Origin: JACCZX01 sp040003315
Lineage (GTDB): Bacteria; Pseudomonadota; Gammaproteobacteria; Burkholderiales; Burkholderiaceae_F
NCBI GenBank assembly: GCA_040003315.1
Contig: JBDUCU010000044.1
Span: forward strand, 1 to 20,996
Reading direction: 5' to 3'
DNA: 20,996 bases
Shown here: one piece after another, positions 14,892-20,996 of the stretch
Layout of the letters: each line of letters opens with the position of its first letter
Position numbering within the stretch: position 1 is the stretch's first letter
Notes under the pieces: generated by a model
The model's input: only the letters and a program-made list of their open reading frames with translations
What the model was told of the DNA's origin: nothing
Databases searched by the model: none
Made by a program: the position numbers and the translations under genes

Positions 14892-17446
14892 GCGTGGTTC
14901 GGCGGTCGGCGTTTTTCTGGCTCGCATCACACGTGGTCGCGGGCTACGCGCGCCAGCATCCTCTGCGAACGCTGGTGCAGATCGTTGCGATCGCGGTCGG
15001 TGTCGCGCTCGGCTATGCGGTGCAGTTGATCAACGCCTCTGCGCTGAACGAATTTTCGTCCGCCGTGCGGGCGGCCACCGGACAGGCGGATGCATCGATC
15101 AGCGGTGCCGCGAACGGGTTCGACGAACGCGTCCTGCAGCGCGTGATCGAGCATCCCGCCGTCGAACTTGCAAGCCCGCGCCTCACCGTGAGCGCCGCGG
15201 TGCTCGGCACTGGCGCAGTGACGGCGCCGCTGCTGACGATCGTGGGTCTCGACGCGTTCAGGGCGGCGGCGCTCGAATCGACGCTTCTGCCGCAGACAGC
15301 GCACGACGACGTGCGCTGGGCGCTGCTTGACGATGGAGTTTTTCTTTCTCCCGCCGCGCTGCAGAAGTTCAAGCTCAACGTCGGCGATGTATTGAACGTG
15401 CAGGCTGCTGACCGAGTTGTTGGACTGACGATAGCCGGCACAGTGCCGGGCGCACCGGCCAGCCAGTTGCTCGGCGTCATGGATCTCGGTTTCGCACAAT
15501 GGCGGCTCGATCGGGTCGGCACGCTGACGCGCATCGACGTGAAACTCGCACCTGGCAGCGATCCTGCAGCAGTCGCACGCGCACTTGATCTGCCGCCCGG
15601 GGTTGCATTGACCGGTAGTGGGGCTGAGGAAACGCGCGTGTCGAATCTTTCGCGCGCGTACCGCATCAACCTCAGCGTACTGGCCTTGGTGGCGCTGTTT
15701 ACCGGCGCATTCCTGGTGTTGTCGTTGCAAGCGCAGGCCACCGTTGCGCGTCGCTCGCAGCTTGCATTTCTGCGCGTCGCGGGCGTCACAGCGCGGCAGT
15801 TGCAGCTGCTGCTGATTGGCGAAGCCATCGTGCTCGGTGCTATCGGCAGCGCACTGGGGCTTGTGTTCGGTGCACTGCTTGCAACGGTCGGTTTGCAATT
15901 GCTCGGCGGTGATCTGGGCAGCGGATTTTTTGCCGGCGTCGCGCCTCGAGTGCACTTCTCGATCGGTTCGCTGGTTTCTCTGTTCGCGCTCGGGATGCTC
16001 GCCGCGATCGTGGGCACTTGGCTCCCTGCGCGCGACGCTGCACGGACACCGCCCGCGCTGGCGATGAAGGCAGGTGCCGAAGAAAGTGCGTACAACCCCG
16101 TCGGACGTACGTGGCCCGGCGTTTCGATGCTCGCGCTTGCAGCGCTGATGGTGGTGTTGCCACCAGTCAACGACATCCCCATGTTTGGATATGCAGCGAT
16201 CGCGGGCGTGTTGCTCGGCGTCATCGCGTTACAGCCGAGGCTGGCGCGCACGGTATTCGAATCGCTTGCGCGTCGGCTCGAACATTCCGGCGATCGGCCG
16301 ATCCCCGCGACGCTGTTGCTGGCCGTCACGCGCGTTGCGCAGGCGCCGAACTTTGCCGCGATCGGCATGGCGGGGATTGTCGCGAGCTTCTCGTTGATGA
16401 TCGCCATGGCGACCATGGTGGCGAGCTTCAGGGATTCGGTCGATGACTGGCTGACGCGCATCTTGCCCGCGCAGCTGTACATACGCGCCGCGCCGGCACC
16501 CGCGACTGCGTTCTTTTCGCCGGCGGATATCCAGCACATCGTGTCGCATCCGGGTGTAGAGCGCGCCGATTTGTCGCGCGCCGTCAAACTCCAGCTCGAT
16601 CCGCAGCGCGCGCAGGTCACGTTGCTGGTGCGCCCTATCGATGCCGATAATCCTGCGGCGATGCTGCCACTGACGGGCCCATCGCGACCGGTATCAAAGG
16701 ACGCGCCCCCGATCTGGATCACCGAACCGATGGTCGACATCTACGGCATGCACGTCGGGCAGGTGGTCGAATTGCCACTGGCGGGACGCCTGCGATCGTT
16801 CATCGTCGCAGGCGTATGGCGCGACTACGCGCGCCAGTTCGGCGCCATTGCAATGCGCGCCTCGGATTACCAATCGATGACGGGTGATCAGACGGTGACC
16901 GACGCCGGCATCTGGCTCAAGCCCGGCTTCAGCGCAAGTCGGGTGATCGCCGATCTGCGCCGCGAGCTCGAGGCACCGGCGGTCGAGTTTGCCGAAACGG
17001 GCGAGATCCGCCAGCTGAGCCTTCAGATATTCGATCGCAGCTTCGCGGTCACCTACGTTCTCGAGGTGGCCGCAATCGCGATCGGACTGGTCGGCATCGC
17101 GGCGACATTTTCGTCGCAGGCGATCGCGCGCACGCGCGAATTCGGCATGCTGCGCCACATTGGGCTGACCCGGCGCCAGATTCTGCAGGTGCTTGCGATT
17201 GAAGGCGCTTTGCTGACGGCGCTGGCGATCGCGGTCGGTCTTGTCACCGGACTCGTCATCTCGGTCGTATTGATCAAGGTGATCAATCCGCAGTCGTTCA
17301 ACTGGACGATGGACTTCAATCCGCCACGCGCGCTAATCGCAACGCTGATGTTGGCCCTGATGGCGGCGGCGGTCCTGACCGCGGTGCTTGCCGGCCGGCG
17401 CGCGGTGTCGATCGATGCAGTGCGGGCTGTCAGCGAAGATTGGTGA
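14888..17446 (+). CDS. FtsX-like ABC permease, fused AttF-AttG type
   Basis: An 852-residue inner-membrane protein with two FtsX modules. The N-terminal helix (about 30-50) is followed by a MacB-like periplasmic domain. A first FtsX domain is at about 255-390 (LVALFTGAFLVLSLQAQATV, then LAFLRVAGVTARQLQLLLIGEAI). A central hydrophobic region lies at about 410-450 and 485-515, then a second periplasmic domain, and a last FtsX domain at about 715-840 with EFGMLRHIGLTRRQILQVLAIEG. This double layout corresponds to AttF and AttG in one chain and to YbbP-like permeases. Such MacB-fold proteins use ATP to drive periplasmic work instead of moving solutes through a channel. It overlaps the ATPase by ATGA and lies 7 bases before the AttH-like gene. 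Confidence 0.9.
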   Translation: MSVVRRSAFFWLASHVVAGYARQHPLRTLVQIVAIAVGVALGYAVQLINASALNEFSSAVRAATGQADASISGAANGFDERVLQRVIEHPAVELASPRLTVSAAVLGTGAVTAPLLTIVGLDAFRAAALESTLLPQTAHDDVRWALLDDGVFLSPAALQKFKLNVGDVLNVQAADRVVGLTIAGTVPGAPASQLLGVMDLGFAQWRLDRVGTLTRIDVKLAPGSDPAAVARALDLPPGVALTGSGAEETRVSNLSRAYRINLSVLALVALFTGAFLVLSLQAQATVARRSQLAFLRVAGVTARQLQLLLIGEAIVLGAIGSALGLVFGALLATVGLQLLGGDLGSGFFAGVAPRVHFSIGSLVSLFALGMLAAIVGTWLPARDAARTPPALAMKAGAEESAYNPVGRTWPGVSMLALAALMVVLPPVNDIPMFGYAAIAGVLLGVIALQPRLARTVFESLARRLEHSGDRPIPATLLLAVTRVAQAPNFAAIGMAGIVASFSLMIAMATMVASFRDSVDDWLTRILPAQLYIRAAPAPATAFFSPADIQHIVSHPGVERADLSRAVKLQLDPQRAQVTLLVRPIDADNPAAMLPLTGPSRPVSKDAPPIWITEPMVDIYGMHVGQVVELPLAGRLRSFIVAGVWRDYARQFGAIAMRASDYQSMTGDQTVTDAGIWLKPGFSASRVIADLRRELEAPAVEFAETGEIRQLSLQIFDRSFAVTYVLEVAAIAIGLVGIAATFSSQAIARTREFGMLRHIGLTRRQILQVLAIEGALLTALAIAVGLVTGLVISVVLIKVINPQSFNWTMDFNPPRALIATLMLALMAAAVLTAVLAGRRAVSIDAVRAVSEDW

Positions 17447-17447
17447 G
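17442..17447 (+). promoter_or_regulatory. Ribosome binding site of the AttH-like gene
   Basis: GGTGAG, overlapping the permease stop, lies six bases before the GTG at 17454. It supports this start over the in-frame ATG at 17388, which is inside the permease gene. Confidence 0.55.
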
Positions 17448-17453
17448 CGCACC

Positions 17454-18545
17454 GTGCTGCTGTCACGCCGCAATTTCCTAATCTCCGCCGCCGCGCTTGC
17501 GTCACCACACGCACACGCAAGCGTCGAATTCGCCGAGGTCTATCCGCGACCGTTGACATTTCCGCGCGATCACGGAGCGCATCCCGACTACCGGACCGAG
17601 TGGTGGTACTTGACCGGCTGGCTCGATCGACCCCGCGCCGCCACGTCGATCGGTTTCCAGATCACGCTCTTTCGAGCACGCACATCGATCGACCCCGCCA
17701 ATCCAAGCGCGTTCGCCGCCAAACAGCTGGTAATTGCGCACGCGGCGATTGCCGATCCGGCGCGAGGCCGGCTGTTACGCGACGAGCGACTTGCGCGCAC
17801 CGGTTTTGGCGCGGCGTCGGCCGCGACCGACGACACTGACTTGCTGCTCGACCGCTGGCGCCTGGTCCGCTCGCCACAAGACGGCAGCTACCGGGCGTTC
17901 ATTCCCGCACGCAGCTTCACGCTTGAGTTGGAAGCCAAACCGACCCAGCCCCTGCTGTTGCAGGGTGATGCAGGCTACTCGCGCAAGGCAGCGGCGGCGA
18001 TGCAATCGAGCCACTATTACTCGCAACCTCAGCTGTCGGTCAATGCGCGCTTGCTGGATAACGGCGGTGCCAAAGCCGAGCAGCTGACCGGAACAGGCTG
18101 GCTCGACCACGAATGGTCAAGCACACTGTTGAGCGATGACGCTGCAGGGTGGGACTGGTTGGGCTGCAATCTCGACGATGGCAGCGCGCTGACAGCTTTT
18201 TCGATTCGAGGTCGGCTTGCGAATTCGGCGCCGTTGTATGCGTACGCGTCCTTGCGCACGCGCGGCGGCACCGTACAAACCTTCGGATCACGCGACGTCG
18301 CATTCTCGACGATCGGGGAATGGACCTCGCCGCGCACGCGCGCAACGTGGCCGATAGCACGCCAGGTGCGTATCGGTGACCGCTCGTTCACCACTCAACC
18401 GCTGATGGAGGACCAAGAGCTCGATTCGCGGGCGACCACCGGCGCGGTGTACTGGGAAGGCGCAAGCCGCCTGTTCGAGGCTGACCGATCGGTCGGGCGC
18501 GGCTACTTGGAAATGACCGGGTACGTTGCGCCGCTGCGGCTATAG
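17454..18545 (+). CDS. Tat-exported lipocalin-like protein, AttH / CrtC-fold family
   Basis: A 363-residue protein from GTG 17454. The N-terminus SRRNFLISAAALASPHAHA is a good twin-arginine signal with cleavage after Ala-His-Ala (about residue 22). The mature protein shows the AttH/carotenoid 1,2-hydratase-like motifs EWWYLTGWL (49-57), GTGWLDHEWSS (D218, H219, E220) and AGWDWLGCNLDDG. In annotated AttEFGH loci this is the periplasmic component beside the ATPase and permease, exactly as here. Its ligand is unknown, and lipid or hydrophobic-molecule handling is inferred from the lipocalin fold. There are no carotenoid genes in the window, so a CrtC hydratase role is unlikely. The Tat signal suggests folding, perhaps with a cofactor, before export. 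Confidence 0.9.
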   Translation: MLLSRRNFLISAAALASPHAHASVEFAEVYPRPLTFPRDHGAHPDYRTEWWYLTGWLDRPRAATSIGFQITLFRARTSIDPANPSAFAAKQLVIAHAAIADPARGRLLRDERLARTGFGAASAATDDTDLLLDRWRLVRSPQDGSYRAFIPARSFTLELEAKPTQPLLLQGDAGYSRKAAAAMQSSHYYSQPQLSVNARLLDNGGAKAEQLTGTGWLDHEWSSTLLSDDAAGWDWLGCNLDDGSALTAFSIRGRLANSAPLYAYASLRTRGGTVQTFGSRDVAFSTIGEWTSPRTRATWPIARQVRIGDRSFTTQPLMEDQELDSRATTGAVYWEGASRLFEADRSVGRGYLEMTGYVAPLRL

Positions 18546-18550
18546 CGGCG
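18529..18550. repeat. 7-bp inverted repeat across the attH stop, just before the thyA promoter
   Basis: CGCCGCT (18529-18535) and AGCGGCG (18544-18550) are perfect arms around an 8-base loop that includes the start of the AttH-like stop codon. No T-run follows. It may act as a weak or factor-dependent terminator separating the operon from thyA. Confidence 0.45.
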
Positions 18551-18555
18551 GCCGA

Positions 18556-18570
18556 TAGAATCAGCCGATG
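18556..18570 (+). promoter_or_regulatory. -10 box of a predicted leaderless transcript for thyA
   Basis: TAGAAT-CAGCCG-ATG. The hexamer ends six bases before the thyA ATG. No Shine-Dalgarno sequence lies between the attH stop and thyA, and no good -35 box is visible. Confidence 0.5.
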
Positions 18571-19398
18571 CCACTGTCGAGCTCGAGCCCGTACGAAGAT
18601 TTCATGCGCCATGTGCTTGAGCATGGCGTCGAAAAAACAGATCGCACCGGAACCGGTACGCGCTCGTGGTTCGGATACCAGATGCGCTTCGACCTGGGCG
18701 CAGGATTTCCGCTGATCACGACCAAGAAAGTGCATTTGCGCTCAATCATCCATGAGCTGCTGTGGTTCCTGAAAGGTTCAAGCAACGTTCAGTACTTGCA
18801 CGAGCATCAGGTCACGATCTGGGATGAGTGGGCGCGCCCCGACGGCGATCTCGGCCCCGTATATGGCGTGCAGTGGCGGTCGTGGCCATCGCCCGACGGC
18901 GGAACGATTGACCAGATTTCACAGGTGCTGCAAGAGATCACGCGTAATCCAAATTCGCGTCGGTTGATCGTCTCTGCGTGGAACGTCAGCGATATTCCGA
19001 AAATGGCGCTGCCACCGTGCCACTTGCTGTTTCAGTTCTACGTTGCGCCAGGCGCATCGGGCTCGTCTCGCGGCAAGCTGTCGTGCCAGCTGTATCAACG
19101 CAGCTGCGATATTTTTCTCGGAGTTCCGTTCAACATTGCGAGCTATGCGCTGCTGACGCACATGGTTGCCCAGCAATCCGATCTCGACGTCGGCGACTTC
19201 GTCTGGACCGGCGGCGATTGCCACATTTACAGCAACCACCTTGAGCAGGTGCGCGAACAACTGTCGCGCACGCCGCGTCCTTTTCCAAAACTCATCATCC
19301 CTCGCAAACCTGCGTCGCTGTTCGACTACCGCTACGAAGACTTCGTCGTCGAGGCGTATGACCCCTATCCCGCGATCAAGGCGCCCGTTGCGGTCTGA
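18568..19398 (+). CDS. thyA: Thymidylate synthase
   Basis: Converts dUMP to dTMP using methylene-tetrahydrofolate, releasing dihydrofolate. The 276-residue protein has the full pattern: DRTGTGTRSWFGYQMRFDL, FPLITTKKVHLRSIIHELLW, TIWDEWA, LGPVYGVQWR, catalytic Cys151 in LPPCHLLFQFYV, QLYQRSCDIFLGVPFNIASY and TGGDCHIYSNHLEQ. Between QFYV and GKLSCQLYQRS there is an extra short Gly/Ser-rich loop (APGASGSSR) compared with the compact form of most bacterial enzymes. That accounts for most of its extra length over E. coli (264). The stop overlaps the folA start by one base (TGATG), and folA recycles the dihydrofolate made here. Confidence 0.97.
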   Translation: MPLSSSSPYEDFMRHVLEHGVEKTDRTGTGTRSWFGYQMRFDLGAGFPLITTKKVHLRSIIHELLWFLKGSSNVQYLHEHQVTIWDEWARPDGDLGPVYGVQWRSWPSPDGGTIDQISQVLQEITRNPNSRRLIVSAWNVSDIPKMALPPCHLLFQFYVAPGASGSSRGKLSCQLYQRSCDIFLGVPFNIASYALLTHMVAQQSDLDVGDFVWTGGDCHIYSNHLEQVREQLSRTPRPFPKLIIPRKPASLFDYRYEDFVVEAYDPYPAIKAPVAV

Positions 19399-19889
19399 TG
19401 ATGGCGGCCAGGATCACGCTGATCGCAGCGCGCGCGCGCAATGGCGTCATCGGACGCGACAATCGAATACCGTGGAAGATTCCCGGCGAACAGGCGTACT
19501 TCAAGCGGGTCACCACCGGACACACGATCGTGATGGGACGCAGGACCTGGGAATCGATCGGTCGGCCGTTGCCCGCTCGGCGCAATATCGTCATCAGCCG
19601 CGATCGCCACTACGCTGCACCAGGGGCCGAAGTGGTCGACAGCCTGGATGATGCGCTCGCCCTGAGTGCTGACGACGGCGAAATATTTATCATCGGCGGA
19701 GCGCAGCTCTACGCACTGGCTCTGCCACGCGCTGACCGCATACTATTGACTGAAATCGATGCCGAATTCGAGGGCGACACTTTCTTTCCGCCCTTTGACG
19801 CGTCGCAATGGCGCGCTGTCAGCCGCGAGCACCACCATCCATCGGCCGATCGAGCGTTCGCCTATTCGATCGTCGATTACCAGCGCTGA
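19398..19889 (+). CDS. folA: Dihydrofolate reductase with a Glu active site
   Basis: Reduces dihydrofolate to tetrahydrofolate with NADPH, closing the thymidylate cycle with ThyA. The 163-residue protein has ITLIAARARNGVIGRDN, TIVMGRRTWESIGRPLP, RRNIVISRDR, IFIIGGAQLYALAL and TEIDAEFEGDTFFP. The active-site segment reads IPWKIPGEQAYFK. Aligned on the Trp, E31 takes the place of E. coli Asp27 and Gln32 that of Leu28. Glu at this position still serves as a proton donor in vertebrate and several plasmid-borne enzymes. The WKIPGEQ string closely resembles what I recall of the DfrA12 trimethoprim-resistance group. ATG 19401 is an alternative start. It is translationally coupled to thyA. Confidence 0.95.
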   Translation: MMAARITLIAARARNGVIGRDNRIPWKIPGEQAYFKRVTTGHTIVMGRRTWESIGRPLPARRNIVISRDRHYAAPGAEVVDSLDDALALSADDGEIFIIGGAQLYALALPRADRILLTEIDAEFEGDTFFPPFDASQWRAVSREHHHPSADRAFAYSIVDYQR

Positions 19890-19903
19890 GCTGGAACAAA
19901 GCA

Positions 19904-20394
19904 ATGCCGGAAGGTCCTTCGATCGTCATTCTGCGCGCAGGTTTCGCGCTTCGCGCGCCGAGGGCGACTTGGACCAGACTTACGACTGGAGCGCCGATGT
20001 CATGTCGGATCAGTGGAACCCGCGCGCGGCACGCCGAAAACTCAAGGCGCAGCCCGACACCCTGGTCAGTGATGCGCTGCTCGATCAGAACATTTTTGCC
20101 GGGGTCGGCAACATCATCAAAAACGAAGTGCTGTTTCGAATCCGTGTTCAGCCAGAAAGCACGATCGGTTCGCTGCCGGCGCGCAAGCTGGGCGAGCTGA
20201 TCAAACAGGCGCGAGAGTACAGCTTCGACTTCTATCGCTGGAAAAAAGCGTTCGTACTGAAGAAGCATTACCTGGTGCACACAAAGAAAATCTGCCCGCG
20301 TTGTGACGTCCGGCTGCAGTACCGCGCCAGTCTCGGTCGCGCGCAGCGGCGTAGTTTCTTTTGTAACCAATGCCAGCGGCTATATGATGAGTAA
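19904..20394 (+). pseudogene. Nei/Fpg-family DNA glycosylase, internally deleted and frameshifted
   Basis: The gene begins with MPEGPSIVILR (19904-19936), the N-terminal catalytic Pro2/Glu3 signature of endonuclease VIII-like glycosylases, 14 bases after folA. In that frame homology then stops. From 19960 a different frame (offset by two bases) reads EGDLDQTYDWSADVMSDQW and continues unbroken to the stop at 20394. That part holds the helix-two-turn-helix (DALLDQNIFAGVGNIIKNEV) and the zinc finger CPRC ... CNQC. Relatives carry roughly 80-100 more residues between the two parts, including the conserved catalytic lysine, so those are missing. The remaining C-terminal half looks well conserved, so the lesion is recent or is an assembly error. 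An ATG at 20002 could start a protein with only the DNA-binding half. Confidence 0.85.
19943..19956 (+). repeat. Tandem 7-bp repeat at the glycosylase deletion junction
   Basis: TTCGCGC occurs twice in perfect tandem exactly where the two parts of the broken glycosylase gene meet. The distance from the ATG (19904) to the downstream frame (19960) is 56 bases, so one more copy of the 7-bp unit would bring both parts into frame, though without the missing domain. Confidence 0.6.
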
Positions 20395-20996
20395 AGTAGA
20401 TGGCACCATGGGCAACACCATCGTTACCTCGCGCGGTCCGTATTTACTGGCGGTTGCTGCGGTCGCCATTGCTGCGATCGTCCGCTGGCTGCTTGATCCG
20501 CTGTTCGGAAATCACCTTACCTTACTGACCTTCTATGTAGCGGTTGCAGTCGTCGCGTGGTTCGGAGGTTTGCGGCCGGCTTTGCTGGCAGCTGTAATGG
20601 GACTTGCGCTGGCGGTTGTTCTGTTTGTGCCGAACAACCCCGATTTGGGACTGCGCCAGATCAGCGACGTTTATCGGGTCGATTGGCTGCGATACGCGGT
20701 CATCGCACTGACGTTCGCTTTTTTTGGCGAAGCAAAGAACACTGCGTTGAGACGCGCCGATCTGCGGCGTGAGACGCTGCAGGTTACGTTGGCAAGCATC
20801 GGCGATGGCGTGATCGTGACCGACGTCGACGGCAACCTCACTTCTCTGAATCCAGTTGCCGAAGCGCTGACCGGATGGATTCTGCGCGACGCGGTGGGTC
20901 TTCCTCTCGGGGAAGTATTCAACATCGTCAACGAGGAGACGCGCGAGCCGGTGGCCAATCCGGTCACCCGAGTGCTTGAACACGGCGGCATCGTTG
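20387..20996 (+). CDS. Membrane PAS-domain sensor protein (probable histidine kinase or cyclic-di-GMP enzyme), N-terminal part
   Basis: The gene is open from ATG 20387 to the right edge, about 203 codons. The N-terminal 110 residues hold several transmembrane helices (YLLAVAAVAIAAIVRWLL, LLTFYVAVAVVAWFGGLRPA, then LLAAVMGLALAVVLF and WLRYAVIALTFAFFGEAKN) in a pattern like the DUF4118/KdpD-type membrane module. A PAS domain follows (ETLQVTLASIGDGVIVTDVDGNLTSLNPVAEALTGW). The output domain is beyond the window: histidine kinase, GGDEF/EAL or other. The start at 20387 overlaps the last codons of the broken glycosylase. ATG 20408 is an equally possible start outside it. Confidence 0.82.
   Translation, partial: MSKVDGTMGNTIVTSRGPYLLAVAAVAIAAIVRWLLDPLFGNHLTLLTFYVAVAVVAWFGGLRPALLAAVMGLALAVVLFVPNNPDLGLRQISDVYRVDWLRYAVIALTFAFFGEAKNTALRRADLRRETLQVTLASIGDGVIVTDVDGNLTSLNPVAEALTGWILRDAVGLPLGEVFNIVNEETREPVANPVTRVLEHGGIV

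Noticed and set aside
15013..16740. A 575-codon open frame on the minus strand inside the permease gene
   Set aside because: Its translation is Ser/Ala/Arg/Thr-rich without family motifs, and the plus strand carries clear FtsX domains. It is an antisense shadow of GC-rich codon usage.
14214..17446. LolCDE lipoprotein export system
   Set aside because: The ATPase resembles LolD, but the permease is a single long double-FtsX protein followed by an AttH-like gene, and no LolC/LolE pair is present.
17454..18545. Carotenoid 1,2-hydratase (CrtC) function for the AttH-like protein
   Set aside because: The fold family is shared, but there are no carotenoid genes nearby and the gene is coupled to an Att-type ABC transporter.
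19398..19903. Mobile integron cassette carrying a trimethoprim-resistance gene
   Set aside because: The gene overlaps thyA by one base in a normal operon. There is no attC-like inverted repeat, no integrase, and no compositional change.
1..20996. CRISPR arrays, tRNA or rRNA genes, phage or transposon remnants
   Set aside because: No regularly spaced repeats, no cloverleaf-like or rRNA-like segments, and no transposase or integrase motifs were seen while reading either strand.

Overview
The window is about 21 kb of GC-rich chromosome, densely packed with genes on both strands. It looks like the core genome of a betaproteobacterium, most likely in the Burkholderiales. That assignment rests on the gene families, the codon usage and the neighbourhood gloB / YafS-like methyltransferase / rnhA / mltD. 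I see no rRNA, tRNA, insertion sequence, phage gene, integrase or CRISPR array. No gene-free stretch exceeds about 135 bases.

Layout. (1) 1-1560, minus strand: a YafS-like methyltransferase, RNase HI, and the start of an unrecognised membrane-anchored protein. (2) 1559-5247, plus strand: glyoxalase II (gloB), then the tightly packed set mltD (LysM murein transglycosylase lipoprotein), fabI (enoyl-ACP reductase) and a small protein with a glycine-rich tail. (3) 5259-8416: a small secreted protein on the minus strand, divergent by 20 bases from selD (selenophosphate synthetase). selD overlaps a TlpA-like thioredoxin by ATGA, and a Tat-exported transglutaminase-like protein follows. (4) 8428-10539, minus strand: a large AsmA-family protein. 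(5) 10672-14116: the ergothioneine genes egtB (plus) and egtD (minus), convergent with an 8-base gap, and an ACT-domain threonine dehydratase upstream of egtD. (6) 14214-18545, plus strand: a three-gene AttEFGH-type export system (ATPase, fused double permease, Tat-exported lipocalin-like AttH). (7) 18568-20394: thyA, folA and a broken Nei/Fpg-family DNA glycosylase. (8) 20387-end: the start of a membrane PAS sensor protein.

The most interesting signals are regulatory and evolutionary. Five operon-head genes (the minus-strand secreted protein, selD, egtD, attE-like and thyA) carry a TATAAT-like hexamer exactly six bases before ATG. This places the predicted transcription start on the A of the start codon, as expected for leaderless mRNAs. 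At 5673-5698 two such boxes face in opposite directions and overlap by four bases. The Nei/Fpg-family gene has its first 11 codons joined out of frame to an otherwise intact C-terminal half, with roughly 80-100 codons missing. The dihydrofolate reductase carries the Trp-Lys-Ile-Pro-Gly-Glu-Gln active-site signature seen in some trimethoprim-insensitive enzymes instead of the usual Asp-Leu.
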